From the NCBI GenBank assembly GCA_009363875.1, contig CM018685.1, positions 58,477,087 through 58,541,086 on the forward strand: a stretch of DNA of 64,000 nt. The letters are read 5' to 3'. The position numbers and the translations under genes were made by a program. This DNA comes from Mikania micrantha. Lineage: Eukaryota > Streptophyta > Magnoliopsida > Asterales > Asteraceae. Below are positions 52,440 through 62,621 of this stretch, piece by piece (within the stretch, counting starts at the first letter, position 1; each line of letters starts with the position of its first letter). The notes below the pieces were generated by a model. That model saw only the letters and a program-made list of their open reading frames with translations, did not search any database and was not told the DNA's origin.

Positions 52440-52700
52440 AAATTAATTAATTAGGGCATGTTTTTTTAACTTTTAGGTTTTATCTTCAGGTTTATGGTTT
52501 ATTTTTATAATTTTGGTTTAATTAGTAGGGTTTATTGTTTATAATTTTAGGTTTACGTTTTAGGGAATTACAAGTTGGTTCCAATGATATAAAAATAAAT
52601 TCAATCGGAGTTTATTTGAGTCGGTTTTCGAGTTTTTAAAAATCATTTTTAGCCTTCTTAGGCAAAAAAGACTTTTTAGGGGAACATTCCCCTTTATATA
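52440..52700. mobile_element. Partial copy of the 11775-12212 inverted-repeat element
   Basis: Right-end blocks agree with that element: aattcaatcggagtttattt, tcggttttcgag, agccttcttaggcaaa, then gactttttaggggaacatt and cccctttatata. The palindromic terminus is the inverse of the left end at 11788. The left inverted repeat is missing. Confidence 0.8.
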
Positions 52701-52705
52701 TATAT

Positions 52706-52937
52706 ATATATACAGGGGTTGGTTCCTTTGTTAACCCTTCCTTATTGCGATAACCCTTTAACCCTGGCATTTTCTAAACGGTGATGAATTAGCAAAAACA
52801 CAAAAAAAAAACTCCCCTATTTATGTATAATAAAACCATGAAAAAAAACAAAGATTCGGGCAAAAAATGCAAAAAATGCCACGGTTAAGGGGTTATCACA
52901 ATAAGGAAGGGTTAACATTTGATCATTCCCCTATATA
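52706..52937. mobile_element. Short foldback element between (TA)n tracts
   Basis: The left arm starts gttaacccttccttattgcg and the right arm ends with its inverse, caataaggaagggttaac. About 230 bp. The termini carry agggg/cccct next to TA repeats. It is a shorter relative of the foldback at 55130-55500. Confidence 0.8.
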
Positions 52938-52954
52938 TATATATAAATATATAA

Positions 52955-52996
<42 letters not shown>
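52938..52996. repeat. (TA)n microsatellite between two small elements
   Basis: Nearly pure TA repeat with a few interruptions. Confidence 0.9.
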
Positions 52997-52998
<2 letters not shown>

Positions 52999-54320
52999 AG
53001 GTTTGGCTAAAAAGTCTAAAACCATGAGAAGTGTGAGAAGTAATCTCAGCCCTACACGTGTATTTTCATAGGTTTTCAAGGTATGGGTATTAAGGTAATT
53101 TCTTCTCATTATTGTTGGCGGTTATTTTGGGGAAATACATGATTGTCGCAAAGCAAATTTTCAAAATCCAAATCAATTGCCGATTATAAGAAGAAATCAC
53201 AGATTGTAATTGATTTTATGATTCCAATTTCATCTGCCGAATGCTCGTTTGGTGTTTTTTAAGGCTAACGTTGTGATGGAATCGAACACAGAAGGTTATG
53301 GTGTTTTTCAGATTGTATGGTGTTTTTCAGATTGTATGGTGTTTTTCAGATTATATGGTGTTTTTCAGACTGTATGGTGTTATTTCGTATGTTGTATGCT
53401 CTGTTTTTTGATATTATGGTGTTTTTCAAATTTTATGATGTTTTTGTAGATTGTATTGTGTTTTTTGGATTGTATGGTGTTTTTTAATCCAAGTATTACA
53501 ACTTATTTTGAATCCAAAAGCCCTAATCACCATGATATTTTAAAATTTTATGGAGTTTTTTTCTTTTAAATAATGCTCTGTTTTTTATTTTATAAACATG
53601 TATGGTGTTTTTTAATGGTGGTTAAATAATATGATGTTATTTGGCGTTTTCAGTTAGCTTCATATTTTCTGTTATGGTGTTTATATTAGCATTGTAAAGA
53701 CGTGATCAATTTCAAAAACACCATATATAACAACTTAATAGAACACGAAGAACAACAAAGAATATACATAACAGCAAAAACACCATACAAAATAAACGCC
53801 AAAAACACCAAAATAACCAAAAACACCATAAAGCCATAATCTTAATCTCCATTTAAAATGAACAAAACAACATAGACGCCATAAACTAAATTAATTTCAA
53901 AAACACCATAACAACTTAACAAAACACCAAAAACAACAAAGAAGATACATAACAACAAAAACACATGCAAAATCAACGCCAAAAACACCAAAATAACCAA
54001 AAACACTATATTGAGATAAATTGGGGACTTTGGTATTTCAGTGAGTAGTGATCGACCGTAGACATTGGGGATTTTGGTGTTTTCGTCGGGGTAAAATCTA
54101 GGTTAAAGGCGTTTTTTACGGAATGGAGAGAAATTGGGGAGGTTAGTTTTAATTCAAAAAACGCTAAATTACTATTATGCCCATCCCGCGACTTTCAAAC
54201 GCCATATTATTTACAAAATTGCCACCGCGCGATCTTGATCGTAAAACACCACAGATCAAGGGACAATATTGCTTCTCACGCTTCTCATGGTTTTTAACAT
54301 TCTTAAAATATGCCTCTCCT
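52997..54320. mobile_element. Inverted-repeat element with ATGGTGTTTT arrays, copy 3, complete
   Basis: Starts ggtttggctaaaaagtctaa then aaccatgagaagtgtgagaa; ends with the inverse cttctcacgcttctcatggt followed by tcctatatata. (TA)n on both sides. Several tandem tatggtgtttttcagattg units at about 53298-53380; inverted words on the right half. No protein encoded. Confidence 0.87.
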
Positions 54321-54344
<24 letters not shown>

Positions 54345-54354
<10 letters not shown>

Positions 54355-54592
54355 ATTTTATTAAATCCTAAAAAGTTATTTACAAACAATGAAAATGTGG
54401 TTTTTCATACATATGTATGAATTATTGTAAATTATGAAAAACAGTTTTCACATCTATGAATGTGAATTATTTATGAAATTCATGAAAATGCTTCCGTATT
54501 AAAAAAAATAATAAACACTGACCGAGACATATACATGAAACCAATTTGAGTCGCAGCACCTGCGTCGTCGAGATCCCGGGGTGTGACATTAA
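54345..54592 (+). repeat. LTR-tail-like fragment, related to 10174-10455
   Basis: Shares the order of blocks with 10174-10455 and ends cccggggtgtgaca, as gypsy LTRs here do. Probably the 3' part of a further LTR family. Confidence 0.6.
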
Positions 54593-55097
54593 ATGAGGAC
54601 GGTTATGCGTTTAAAACACGATCGATACCTTAAACGCACGATCAGTTTCATTAACAATCATCATTAAGAGTATTAACAACCGTAACATTTTGTCCAAACA
54701 TTTAACAACCGATTAAAATACTTAATCATAATCAAAATTAAACATCCAAAAAACTTGGTGGCATTGCTCTAAAGGAAACCATACCAAAACCCCTTTGTAA
54801 AACTTCTAAATCGTCGGATCGAATTTAAACTTAGCCGCGACCTGCCATTCTTCTCGATCTCCATCAATTCGAATTCATACCAGGTAATCTTTACATGCAT
54901 CAGGTTCAGTTTTGATAGTGGAATAAAATCCTTGAAATACTTATGAATAATCAAAAATTATTTTTATTGAGGTCAATTTAAATAATACGTTATGAAAGAT
55001 TAAAACTTATATATTTTCTCTAAGATTTTTATTTATAAAAAATTATAATAATATTTGATTTATTAAATATTATCAAACTAATATTCAAGCTTACAAA
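54593..55097. other. Non-coding stretch, nothing recognised
   Basis: AT-rich; no frame or repeat with a recognisable identity. Confidence 0.4.
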
Positions 55098-55125
55098 TAC
55101 ACACACACACACACACACATATATA
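55098..55125. repeat. (AC)n(AT)n microsatellite
   Basis: acacac repeated about ten times, followed by atatat. Confidence 0.9.
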
Positions 55126-55129
55126 TGGT

Positions 55130-55500
55130 AAGGATCCGTTGTTAACACACCTTAATTGAGGTAACCCATTAACACTGGCAAAAAACGCTCAAATCTTCGG
55201 AAATTTTTTTCATGGTCTTTTTTATACAAAAATAAGGGAGGCTCATTTTTTAAGTTTTTGTTAATTCACAAGCGTTTAGAAGTTAAACGAAGTGTAATTT
55301 GCGTTACACTGTGAAGATATATTTAAGCTTCGCAGGGTAACGCAAACTTACACTTTGTTTAACTTATAAACGCTTGTGAATTAGCAAAAACTTAAAAAAG
55401 AGCCCCCCTATTTTTTTATAAAAAAGATCATGAAAAAAAATTACGATTTGAGCGTTTTTTGCCAGGGTTAATGGGTTACCTCAATTAAAGTGGGTTAACA
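55130..55500. mobile_element. Long foldback (palindromic) element
   Basis: Left arm gttaacacaccttaattgag...ggcaaaaaacgctcaaatct and its inverse at the right end. The arms run to a centre near 55318. About 370 bp, almost wholly self-complementary. Confidence 0.85.
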
Positions 55501-55690
55501 ATGGGTTACCTTAATTGAGTTAACCCATTAACCATGGCAAAAACGCTCAAATCTTAAAACAAAAAATTCATGATCTTTTTTATACAAAAATAGGGGGCTC
55601 TTTTTTTAAGTTTTTGCTAATTCACAAGCTTTTGAAGTTAAACGAAGTGTAAGTTTGCGTTAAACTGCGAAGATATATACTAAATATTAT
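55501..55690. mobile_element. Half copy of the preceding foldback element
   Basis: Repeats only the left arm (taacccattaaccatggcaa, aaacgctcaaatct, gctaattcacaagc, ctgcgaagatatata) and stops at the centre. Confidence 0.8.
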
Positions 55691-56768
55691 TTACAATATA
55701 TTTTATTTTGTTTAAATAATATATTAATCAAACTCGTATTCAAAGTTTTTTAATACAAAAACATGTAAGTATTCTAAGACTAGTAAATTGAAAACTTATA
55801 ATAATATTTTTATTATCAAGCTATTATCATTAAGAAATCCAAATATTCTAAGGATGATATTTAGAAAAACACTAAGTCTGCTCTTTTACTTGTACAAATA
55901 TTCAAGGTAATGTTTAATCGTAAGACCTTCAAAACTATCTAGCGGTATTGCTTCGGATTGTTGCATAACCCGTGAGTTTTTCTCATACATCTCTTTTTAC
56001 TTTTTTGTAAACTTTGAGTGTTGTTACACATGTCCGTATTCTAATTTTTGAATTCTAAATTATATACAAACTATAGATGCAAAACATAAAGCCTAGTTAT
56101 TTTTTATTTGATACTATGTGTTGAACTTGTTTTGGATACTAATGGTGTTGCATGTGATTCTTGTGGTGAGCCTTTTGGCATACTATAATTCTATCAATCT
56201 AACCACACCAGTGTAACATTTAGAGTTTTGTTTTCAATATAAGTTCGACTAGTAATAGTGCCAAATTTCAAATAAATGAATGTACGAAAAAAGTCTTTTA
56301 TTTCATTATAAGCTCAAAATATATATGATACAAATTTTATTGATACTGGGTTTGATTTAAATATAAAGTAATTAAAATAAATAAAAAAAATACAAATAGA
56401 ACTTTATAAAAATTATTAAATCTATAAAGTGTTAAGTTATAACTATTTAATAGGATTTCATAAAATTTTCTCTAAATAATCTTGACATAAAATCTTTAGG
56501 GTAAATTTTATAAAATAATACCAATAAAATTTTTGAAACTAAGTTAGAAATATTTATAAGAATTATAAATAATTTAGTATTACAGTTATGATAATAAACT
56601 ACATAAATTTATAACATTTAGATTTCTTTTGAAAAAGTGAGGCAGAATTACAAATGTTTAAACTTAAAGATACTGAAAATAAACTACAGGAGGTAAAGTT
56701 GCCAAAACCCATATTCCATCACCTTCCCCACCCATATTCCTTCTGATCCGACCCATATGCTCTGTTCG
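55691..56768. other. AT-rich non-coding stretch, nothing recognised
   Basis: No open frame with a recognisable protein and no clear repeat structure. Confidence 0.4.
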
Positions 56769-57572
56769 TGTGGTACCCCAATTCTCATAACATAACATTT
56801 AACAAATTTACGGAATTTACAATAGAGTCCCAAGAATTTTCAGTTACATTAGTTACATAACCCAACTAGATCTTAATTTAACATTTAAAACTTCTAAAAC
56901 ATAGTTATTTGTTAACACTAACCGTCCTTAAACCAATTACAATGATTTACAAAAGTTGATTTTATCAAAACATTAGCATGCTACTTCAAGCTTGGTTCAA
57001 TCCTTAGTATCCCGATCATCCCATTCGTAGTTGATCCTACTTCTGACCTGTAAACAACACCAAATAATCAAGTGTTAATCCAAAAGGACTAAGCGAGATG
57101 ACCACGTACACCTTATGGATCAAAATCTGACAAGGAAATGAAATTTGGCATTGAAAAACACTAGCCGGTGTATTATACGCCCCTGCCCCGGCGTAAACAG
57201 AAGGGTTTGGCGTAAAATACTCCACAGCCGGCGTAAGATACTCCAACTAGCGTAAAATATTCCCAGACCCGACAATTTCACCATCTTCCATTGCCAAACA
57301 ATCTCCGACCATTTCCGTTTGCTTTCGCTCAATCATTTACCTCTAAATCCATTCCATGACACTATTTTAATATATGTTTAAGTCCCAAACATTTCTTGGT
57401 GACTTCCAACATGAAATTACCACAATATTACTTAATGGCCGTTTGACCCAATTCGTTTTCTACCTTTATCCATTTTCTTCCACTCGAATGTGGATCATTT
57501 CCAAATGCCACTCAATAGTTCCGCACGAATGTGGATCATCACACCATTGCCACCAAGTTGTCTTATGTCACA
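56769..57572 (-). mobile_element. Possible gypsy LTR (minus strand) joined to truncated gag-protease
   Basis: On the minus strand it starts TGTGACATAAG right after a GGTCGGGG purine-rich run and ends GGGGTACCACA. Length about 800 bp. It contains several tacgcc-type words. No second copy is visible in the window, so the call rests on termini and position only. Confidence 0.4.
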
Positions 57573-58892
57573 CCCCGACCGACGGATAACCAATCCATTC
57601 CAACGACCACATTAAAGCTTACGAGAGTCACCGGCATCAAGTCGATTTTGAGTTCGTGACCCGCTAACTCCATGACGCATCCTCGAAAGACGTGTTGTGT
57701 TTCAATCAGTTTGCCGTCGGCTAACTCTACGGTATACTTATAGTCTAGTGGTGTTGAGGTAATATCTAGTAACTTACTAAACTCACTAGCTATAAAGCTC
57801 CTATCGACACCGGTATCAAATAATATACTAGCATAGACATTATTTAAAAGAAACGTACTGGTCACGATGCTAGGATCATCCTTGGCTTCCCCTGAGCCTG
57901 TCACAAACGCTCGGCCTTTTTCCGCTCCTCCTCCGGCTTTCTTTATCTGAGGGCAATCCCTCCTCATGTGCCCTGGCTTTCCACACTCATAACACCCCTT
58001 GAGAGTGTTCTGGTTGTTGTTTTGATTGAGGTTGTTGTTGTGGGTAGGGAACTTGGATCTACAATACTTGGCCATGTGGCCATGTCGTCTGCACTTCAGG
58101 CAACGGCATCGCTCGCATTGCCCGAAGTGGTGATAAGAGCATCGGTTACACAGTGGGTATTTTCCTTGATACACACCCTTTCCCTTGTCATCGGGTTGGG
58201 TGGCAGTGAAAGCCCTTGCAGGTGCAGATCGTTGTTGTTGTTGGGGTTGATGAGATTGGTGGTGGCTGGGTTCCCACTTCCGTTTCTGGCTTTCTTGAGG
58301 CTTCAGGTGTTCGCCTCGTTTGGGTAGCTTGCCCTGAGCTACGGCTTGATCGGTCAGTTTATGAGTCAGTCTGATCAGTGGTTGGATAGTGGTGAGGTCA
58401 GACGCAGTCACCATGCTTTGAATCTGTTCGGGCAGTCCGCTGATGAACTGCTCGATCTTCTTATATTCCGGCGTCACCATTGCCGGGCATAGCTTGCACA
58501 ACTCGTGAAATCGAGTACAGTATTGCTCGATTTCAGAGCCCACCATCTTGAGGACCCAAAATTCAGCCTCTAGCTTCCTAATCTCATCATGGGGACAATA
58601 CTCCTCTTGCAGCAGTCGGGTGAAATCAGTCCAGCTCATGGAATTGGCACCATCTAACCCCAATGTTTGAACATGGGTATTCCACCATGTGAGAGCCGGC
58701 CCTTCCAGTGTACCGGTTGCGAACTTCACCCGGTTTTCATCAGCACATTCGCACATAGCGTATACAGATTCCACCTTCTCTACCCATCGGAGCATTCCGA
58801 CTGCTCCTTCTGTGCCCTTGAATTTGTGCGGGTGGCAGTTCAGGAAGGATTTAAAAGAACATCCCTTGCCGCTACTGCCGTGCGATCCTGTT
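57563..58892 (-). pseudogene. Ty3/gypsy gag-protease, truncated after the protease
   Basis: One open frame: gag (KFKGTEGAVGMLRWVEKVES, LTWWNTHVQTLGLDG, FISGLPEQIQSM), a basic Gln/His-rich linker, cysteine-rich knuckle region (CLKCRRHGHMAKYC, CYECGKPGHMRRDC), then an aspartic protease (SILFDTGVDRSFI, VVGMDWLS). It breaks directly after GMDWLS and runs on into VGRGVT-stop at a GGTCGGGG run, so RT, RNase H and integrase have been deleted. The N-terminal part (see 58944-59114) is in another frame. The clade is not certain. Confidence 0.88.
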
Positions 58893-58943
58893 TGTCAGAA
58901 ACCAATGTCGTGTGTTAGTATCGTGTTAGTTACACTATGCTAG

Positions 58944-59114
58944 TCACGTTAGGCGAGTGTTAGTACCATTGTTAGTGCCACTAGTCGCGCTGGCCAGGCG
59001 GTTTGCCTCGTACTCTGCGAGTACTTTGTTGACTCGCCTGTCAACCATCATCTTAATGACGGCTGCATCCAGTGTTCGCCTAGCAGGGCGCGCATGTGGT
59101 CCTCTTCCCGCCAT
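58944..59114 (-). pseudogene. Start of the same gypsy gag (MAGRGPHARP...)
   Basis: ATG at 59114. It encodes MAGRGPHARPARRTLDAAV and VDRRVNKVLAEYEANRLASA, then stops near 58944. About 50 bp later the frame of the main gag begins. A small deletion or frameshift separates them. Confidence 0.7.
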
Positions 59115-59356
59115 AGATATTTTCTATACGGAAATGATAGAATGTTGGTTAGTTAGAGTGTTAGTCAGATGTCATGTTAGATGTCATGTTAGAAATCAAC
59201 CATAGTCAAATCATGCAATAATAAATCAAAATATCATTCTCATTAATAATCAGCTTGAAGTACAATGATTTTCAAAAGATAATAACAATACTAGTTTGTA
59301 CGAGCACATCCCGCTCATTTAGGCAAATATAAAAGAAACAAGATAAAGTAACCCAA

Positions 59357-59977
59357 CTAGTCGGAGTCCATGGTGACATGTGAAATGTCACTATCCGTCC
59401 CGTCATCATCGTCCTCTGCCTCCTCAGGATCCTCGTTGGGATCCTCATCAAAATCTCCCTCCTCGAGGTCATTGACCTCGAATTGGGGACCGTCATCCTG
59501 TGGCGGTTCCTCGATAAACTGCTCGGCCCATGCGTTAAGCATGGCCTCGCTAGCTAGAACCATCGCATGAGTCTCCTCATTGGCGACGCTGTTCTCCGTG
59601 ATGCGCTCGTCGTGCTCCTGCATGACGTCGACCATTTGCCCGTGTTGACTCATCAACTAGGCCACTTGGAGACGTAAGGTCTCCACCTGCTCCTCCAACT
59701 GGTCGTTACGCCTCTCAAGGCGGTCGTTCTTCTCCCGAAGAACGCGGACCTCGTCCGATAATTCCCCGCTCCTCCAAATCTCGCGCCGTGTGCAGGCCAC
59801 ATGAGCCGCAAAGGCCTGCTCCAATGGCACCCCGAGCGGCGGTAGTCGATGGCCTGTAGATGTATCGACGGGATAACGATACGGAGGTACCCTCTCTCCG
59901 AAAATCCACTCCTGTATCACCGTGGGAAGCCATCCCCAATACCGAGCTCGTGACGCGTGTCGAGCCCGTCTGTCCAA
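59357..59977 (-). pseudogene. Accessory ORF upstream of gypsy gag, coiled coil and acidic tail, split by one stop
   Basis: From ATG 59977: WGWLPTVIQEWIFGERVPPY, then a predicted coiled coil (VRVLREKNDRLERRNDQLEE) ending at a TAG (59657-59659). In the same frame the protein goes on with MSQHGQMVDVMQEHDERITE and a strongly acidic C-terminus. Only one codon separates the halves, so a single point change explains the break. Extra ORFs before gag are known in some plant gypsy lineages. I do not recognise its function. Confidence 0.65.
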
Positions 59978-59999
59978 TAAATAGTTTGCAGCGGAATAT

Positions 60000-62575
60000 G
60001 AAAGTCACGTTGCAGCGGAATAAAATAAGTTTAACAAAAGCAGCGGAATCAGAAATTGTTAGATACTACGATGTTCGATAGAAATACATATCCAAAATTA
60101 ATAGTGTTTGAAAGAAAACATAAATAAATGCATGCAGGTCCTATGCTTGATCCCTTACGTGCATTCCTGGCTTCCAAAGCATGCTAGTTACCTGAGAATA
60201 CAAGTTAAAAAAAGTGTCAACACAATGGTTGGTGAGTTCACAGGTTTTGATATACATATAGTAAGAAAATGTGTCATGTTGTTTATCATATGTTAGTACC
60301 GAGCCCTAGGCTCCAAGTGTCAGTGCGTCACTACCGAACTAGACTTGTTTGTCCTTGCCTCCGCTATGTCTCGTATACATAGCAAGTTAGGTCAGAGTTT
60401 GAACGGGTTATGACATCCAGTCAACATGGTGCCCATGGGGTTAGTCATTCCCTAATGGATCCATTCAAACCTACCACGTTGTTCGTACATTAACGGTAAG
60501 ACTTTGTGAGGGCTTGTTACGAGTTCAAATCTTAATGTTTGTCTAATAAACCAGCATACACAAAATGTTTGTAATAGCAATAATGTTTGACTCGATTCAG
60601 CTAGTATTCTCCCCTATTTAAAAGCGTTTGAAAAGAGTAAAGAGGGGCCGTAAACTCACCTTAGTGAAGAGAGTGAATAATCAAGCGTAAGCTCCTGGAG
60701 TAGTAAGCGCGTCGGTCACCGGCAACCTATATCGTATACCGTACGTGAGTTTGTGAAAGTGACTGTGCTAATGTTCGTGTTAGTGCTCGTGTTTGTGTCC
60801 AACAACCTTCGGTTGTTCATGTTTGTCCGTGTCGGTCCACAATGACCGTGTTTGACTGTGTTGGTCCACAATGACCATGTTTGACTAGAGTTGACCAAAG
60901 TTGACCGTGTCAAGTCAACGACCCGTTGGTGAACCGTGTGACGGTTGTGAATCGTGTAGCAAACGTGCAAGTGTTCGTCGTGTGCAAAACGCGCAAGTCG
61001 CGTATATGGACAACTTACTAATTATAGTAAGTTTCCATTTATGGAAAGTTCACAAAGCATAACAGTTTTAAAGTTCTAGCATGCTCATTTGTCCTACGTG
61101 ATCATGTTAACACATAACACATCATCATACGAAGTCACATAAGTCGTTTTCATCAAGTTTACGCATAAAAGTTTCCTAAAATGGAAAGTTTCCATTTCTA
61201 GCATACGCGATATTCGGAAACCATCTAACTTAGCATCTAATCATCATATTACAACATAATAAGCCATTTAGCATGCTCGAATCATTCAAGATCTTCCTAA
61301 GTCGGTTTTTGTAAAAATAAAGTTACTATAAATAGTAACCTTGTGGTTTTTCATAAAAACAACCATTCTAATCTTTCTAATCCTATTTTCATGTCACCAA
61401 TCATCATAATAAACCACTTAACATCATTTAAACATGTACATATAATCAAATTTACTATCTAGCAATATCTTGACCCAAAAAAGTTACTAAATATAGTAAC
61501 TATGTTGAGAAATGACCAAAACATTATCAAAATCACATTCTAGGTGTTCAAATCATCATCTTAACATCCTAATAGCATTTCTACATACATGCATATTCAC
61601 CATTGTCACCAAATCACCATTTGCCAATAAAAAGTTACTAATAATAGAAAGTTTGTCAAAAATCATCTTTTTAATCATCAAATCACAATCTAATCTTGCA
61701 ATATCACTTATACATTATCAATAATCATTTCTATACAATCACAATCATCTACAATGCTCTAGATCATACATGCATGGACATATAATATCACAAATCATCG
61801 TTTTAAGCACAATGGCCTATACCCATCATCTTAGATCATCACAAAACGTCATCTAATCATCTTAGATCATCAAGAAACATAGTAAAATCAACAAACCCAG
61901 AAATGAAATTCATGCATGTGCACTATAGATGCTTGCATGTGGGTTTCAAGCCATGCATGTGTGCTTGTGAGTGTTTTTAAGCTACAAGAGATGTGTGGTT
62001 ACCTTTTAGAGTTTCCTTGAATCACTGAAATGACCTCTAGTCAGTCTCTTTGCCCCTGTTTTGTTGGATTCGTCAAGAACAAGGAGGGAGTGATGATGCT
62101 CGAGCTTGTATGACCTTCTCCTTTGAGTTCTCTAAGCTTCTAAAGCTTCAAATGGGGTCTCTAATGGCTTTCAAAGCTGTTGCAGGTGTGTAGAGGGAGA
62201 AGAAGGTCGGAAGGTTGAGTGTGCAGCCGAAGAAATTATGAGAAAGGATAGGCTAGGCATGATGTTCTTGGTTTTATAAAGATACTGTCGACTGGGCGGC
62301 GTCGCGTACCGCGATGGAGCTTCCAAATCCTCTCCGTGTACCATGGCGGATTTCGAGAGTCAAACCCCCGCGATGTATGTCGCGCACCGCGACGATGTTT
62401 CTTGTTGGGCCATCGCGTACCGCGATGGGCCCCTGGAGAGCCCAATAAGCCTATTTTAATGGGTTTGATCCGTTCGTCACCGTTTTCACGTTTACGAACC
62501 TTCGTTTGGCCTCGTTTGAACTTCCAAGTTCAATGTGTGAGTGTTTCGTGAGGTCTCAAGTGTTGTGCTACACAG
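60000..62575 (-). mobile_element. Probable 5' LTR and leader of the minus-strand gypsy element (LTR E)
   Basis: Non-coding, about 2.6 kb, with the GTA/TAC palindrome set (62300-62430) at the distance from the presumed start seen in the other gypsy LTRs. On the minus strand the start may be TGTGTAGCACAAC near 62575. The end and primer-binding site could not be placed; gcagcggaat is repeated three times at 59990-60050 near the presumed leader. A 28-bp unit (ttggtccacaatgaccgtgt) is duplicated at 60829-60890. Confidence 0.55.
62300..62430 (-). repeat. GTA-core palindromes of LTR E
   Basis: CCATCGCGTACCGCGATGG at 62410-62428 has perfect 8-bp arms. GTCGCGCACCGCGAC at 62379-62393 has perfect 6-bp arms. 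gtcgcgtaccgcgatgg lies at about 62301-62317. The arms differ from those of LTRs B, C and D. Confidence 0.88.
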
Positions 62576-62621
62576 TGTGCTAAACGTTCACCAACGTTCG
62601 TGTGTTTTGACACGTGTGTGC

